Assembly: GCA_947471745.1 (NCBI GenBank)
Contig: CANJKZ010000015.1
Span: 69,501-133,500, forward strand
Direction: 5' to 3'
Source of the DNA: Closterium sp. Naga37s-1
Lineage: Eukaryota > Streptophyta > Zygnematophyceae > Desmidiales > Closteriaceae
DNA: 64,000 nt
The stretch's first letter is position 1; the number at the start of each line of letters is the position of its first letter. The notes beneath the pieces are model-generated. The model did no database searches. It was not told where the DNA came from and was given only the letters and a program-made list of their open reading frames with translations. A program made the translations under genes and the position numbers. Of this stretch, positions 61,801 through 64,000 are shown in pieces.

Positions 61801-64000
61801 CGACGCGGGAAGGAATCAAGGACGCGGGCGCGGGGAAGCTGTTGCGGGGGGGCAAGGCGGAAAGTGGGCGGGAGAGTGGCGCGCTGGTGCCCGTGGAAGA
61901 GGTGGGCGCGAAGGCGGGGACGTTGGTGTCGGTGGCGGCGAAGGGCGGGTGGCAGGTGTCGGAGGGGCAGGGCGGCGCGCTGGAGCGCAAGTACGACAGG
62001 CGGCACGCGGCGGCCGCCATCGTGACAACGGTGGAGTGGGCGCCGTGGCAGGTGGAGCAGCTGCGCGAGCTGCTGGGGCTGCTCGACGTCGTCGTGCGAC
62101 ATGCGTGCGACCCAAGCGACGTCGCTCGCAACGAGCGCGCAGACGGGCGAATGGCGTTGGAAGGCTCGTCGCACGGTGCGGCGGAGGGGCAGGAGAACGG
62201 ACAGATAGCGGAACCCGCGCGGTTGGGTGGCGGCGAGCCGGGGGAGGCGGAGGCGGCGAGCAAAGCTCTGGAGGTGAAGGGGGAATGGGCGGTGGCCGCC
62301 GGGCGGAGTACGGACGAGGACGCGGAGGACGGCGGCGAGGGGGCGGCGCAGGTGATGATGGCGGAAGCTCAGCAGCGCGCAGGCCCTCCGCAAGTGCGCG
62401 CGTCCGAGGCCTCCGTGCGCCTGTGGGCGCTTCTGGTGCGCGGAGTGGAGGCGCTGGGGCGCGGTGCAGTGCGGCCGAGCGCGGAGCACGTGGCGGCCGT
62501 GCACCTGCTGCTCGAGTTCCTCCACGGGCTGCTGGGGCTGCCTGCCGCCGCGGACCACGGCGCGCACGGCGGCGGCGACGGCGAGGCGGCGTGGCTGGCG
62601 GGGTGGTTCGACCTGTGCTGGGAGTTCACGCGCGCTCTCACGCGGCACCTCACACCGCTGCTCATGGCCTCCTCCTTCTACCGCCTCGCCCTTGCCACAC
62701 CCACCTGCCTTCCCCTCCCCGCCTCCGCCGACGTTCCCGTCTCCCCCAAAACTCCGACCGGTGGCACCGCCGCCGCTCACCGCCTTCCAGGCGCGGGGGC
62801 TGTGGGAGCAGCTGCAGGCCGCGCAGGCGGGGCGAGTGGCGGCAGTGCGACGGCTGTGGCTCGGCGCGCTGCAGTGCCGGCGGTGTTCGTGACGGCGCTG
62901 TGGGTCGATGCAGGAATCACGTTCGGCGCGCACGTGACAGGGATTGGCGCCAAGGAGGGGTTGGCGGAGCGCGCGGAAGAGCTGGTGGCGGCAGCGGTGC
63001 AGGGCGCGGACGCGAGCAGCCGATTGGTGGGCGTGCTGCGCGCGCTCGAACAGTTCCTGCCCTCCCCGCATGCCCCGCACGCCCCCGCCTCCCCCACTGC
63101 ACGAAAAGCGGGCAACAACGGAGCATTGGAAGCGGGAAGGTGGGCGGTGGAGCAGCGGCGCGGAGAGGTGGTGCTGAGCGTGTGGGGCGTGCTGGCGCGG
63201 CGACTGGCGCACGAGCTCACAGAGGGCAGCAACGCGGGGGCGGGGGGATTGGGGCAGGGGCAGGGGCAGGGGCAGCAGAGCAGCGGAAAGGGAGGTATTA
63301 CGGGTGGCGCAGAGGGCAAGGTGGAGGGCGCAGCTGCCGTGGCGCCGGCGCTGCTCTCCTTTGCGCTCTCCTTCCTCTCTGCCGCCGCTGCCTGTGAGTC
63401 GCAGCAGCGACAGGTGCATTCGCTGTCTGACGCAACGGCCGCATTGTCGGCACCCACGGCATGTGCGTGCGCGTGGTGTATTCCCGCGTCGCTGTTGCGC
63501 GACATGCTGCGCGACACAGAGCGCCTCGTCGTCGCGCTGCTGCACTCGCCTGCGCTCAGGTCGCCCCACCACCCCAACGCGCCCCTCACCCCGCTCTTCG
63601 CCGCGCTCGCTGCCGCTGCCCACTGCGACGCCGCGTCCGCTGGCGTCGCTGCTGCCGCTGCTCGGCCGTCCCCCCCCCATTCCGCCCCCGCGCCCCCTAC
63701 CCCCACTGGAAGTGCTCCTCCCGGCCGCGCGTCCGCGGCGGAGGCGTGGTGGGAGGTGGCGGTGCGCGCGGGCGAGGTGGTCGCGGAGCGCATGGACCTG
63801 GCGGCCGCGCTGCCCGCTATCGCTGTCACCATGGCGGGGCAGCGCCGCCGCCTCTCCGCGCTGCGCCCGTCCGCCGCCGCGGGCGACGTGGCCAAGGGGC
63901 TGCTCGCGGGGAAGGACGAGGACCCGCGGGGGATGGTTGAGGCGGCGGGCGCGGTGGGCGCGCTGGTGGTGGGCGCGTGCAGAGTGATCGAGAGGACGGG
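58826..64000 (+). CDS. RIF1: RIF1-like HEAT-repeat protein, 5' part of gene (runs off window)
   Basis: Proposed exons: 58826-58941, 59076-59201, 59729-59796, 60005-60066, 60178-60327, 60577-60762, 60915-61257 and 61406 (or 61405)-64000 and beyond. All have GT-AG borders and consistent phases. The spliced protein starts MVVELVELQNGDVTPSYLQE. Diagnostic stretches in RIF1 order are VYAMKCAAFFLHHPVFA, KVVCNLAVWCVSQQNVRAPL, VLALQLPQEMRQHAHVWAV, RDLIHATLSL, AAVRAETHMAWQSLIDAFAP, and SPKRLTLLMAPL followed by SWCHLLGSLGPW. These match the Rif1 N-terminal HEAT repeats. RIF1 proteins recruit PP1 phosphatase to control replication timing and act at breaks and telomeres in fungi and animals; the role in algae is inferred. 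The last exon keeps frame 0 open to the window end and contains low-complexity Ala/Gly-rich inserts (for example 61750-61950 and 62150-62400). The C-terminal part and stop lie outside the window. Confidence 0.8.

Noticed and set aside
61262..63397. 711-codon plus-strand frame and a 649-codon minus-strand frame (61731-63680)
   Set aside because: Both overlap the RIF1-like exon in other phases. They are Arg/Gly/Pro-rich by-products of high GC; frame 0 carries the recognisable RIF1 motifs.

Overview
This window looks like nuclear DNA of a GC-rich streptophyte green alga. The copia polyproteins, the small GT-AG introns in a gene-dense, high-GC flank and the plant-type tRNA-Met-like primer-binding sites all fit. 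From memory, the main copia family resembles elements of Zygnematophyceae such as Closterium; that assignment is inference and no search was run. No rRNA, intact tRNA or CRISPR array was seen.

Most of positions 1-58230 is a nest of LTR retrotransposons. Their edges can be placed to the base because most keep TG...CA ends and 5-bp target-site duplications (TSDs). Relics come first: a copia RNase H scrap (23-363), a non-LTR element tail (397-1861), a ubiquitin-conjugating-enzyme exon scrap (2128-2214) and a gutted gypsy element (about 3373-8540). Two small non-autonomous LTR elements, A (4467-6123, +) and B (6250-7572, -), sit inside the gypsy relic. A host-like spliced gene follows (10138-11328, +).

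The first large nest is copia C3 (12451-34082, -). Its 3' LTR is split by copia C1 (12508-27408, -). C1 is itself split by small element A2 (15301-16851, +) and by copia C2 (18947-26185, -). C2 has identical LTRs and only one in-frame stop. Next come the 3' end of an unrecognised minus-strand gene (34531-34886), a 5'-truncated copia C4 (34889-36502, +), an LTR fragment E (36503-37134, -) and small element D (37716-38899, +).

The second large nest is copia C5 (38905-52637, +). Its 3' LTR is split by copia C6 (45489-52431, -). A gypsy chromovirus, G2 (52762-58230, -), lies next to the only clearly conserved host gene, a RIF1-like HEAT-repeat gene (58826 to beyond 64000, +).

Two LTR lineages dominate. 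C2, C3, C4, C6 and the small elements A, A2, B and D have short LTRs (126-176 bp), a tRNA-Met-like primer-binding site and a GC-rich tandem-repeat leader. The small elements keep the LTRs, leader and polypurine tract but no pol, so they probably depend on the C2-type elements. C1 and C5 have long LTRs (about 440-450 bp) and a protease motif reading DSCC. C5 carries a tryptophan-glycine (GW/WG) repeat module inside its polyprotein. G2 carries a complete-looking -1 ribosomal frameshift signal between gag and pol.
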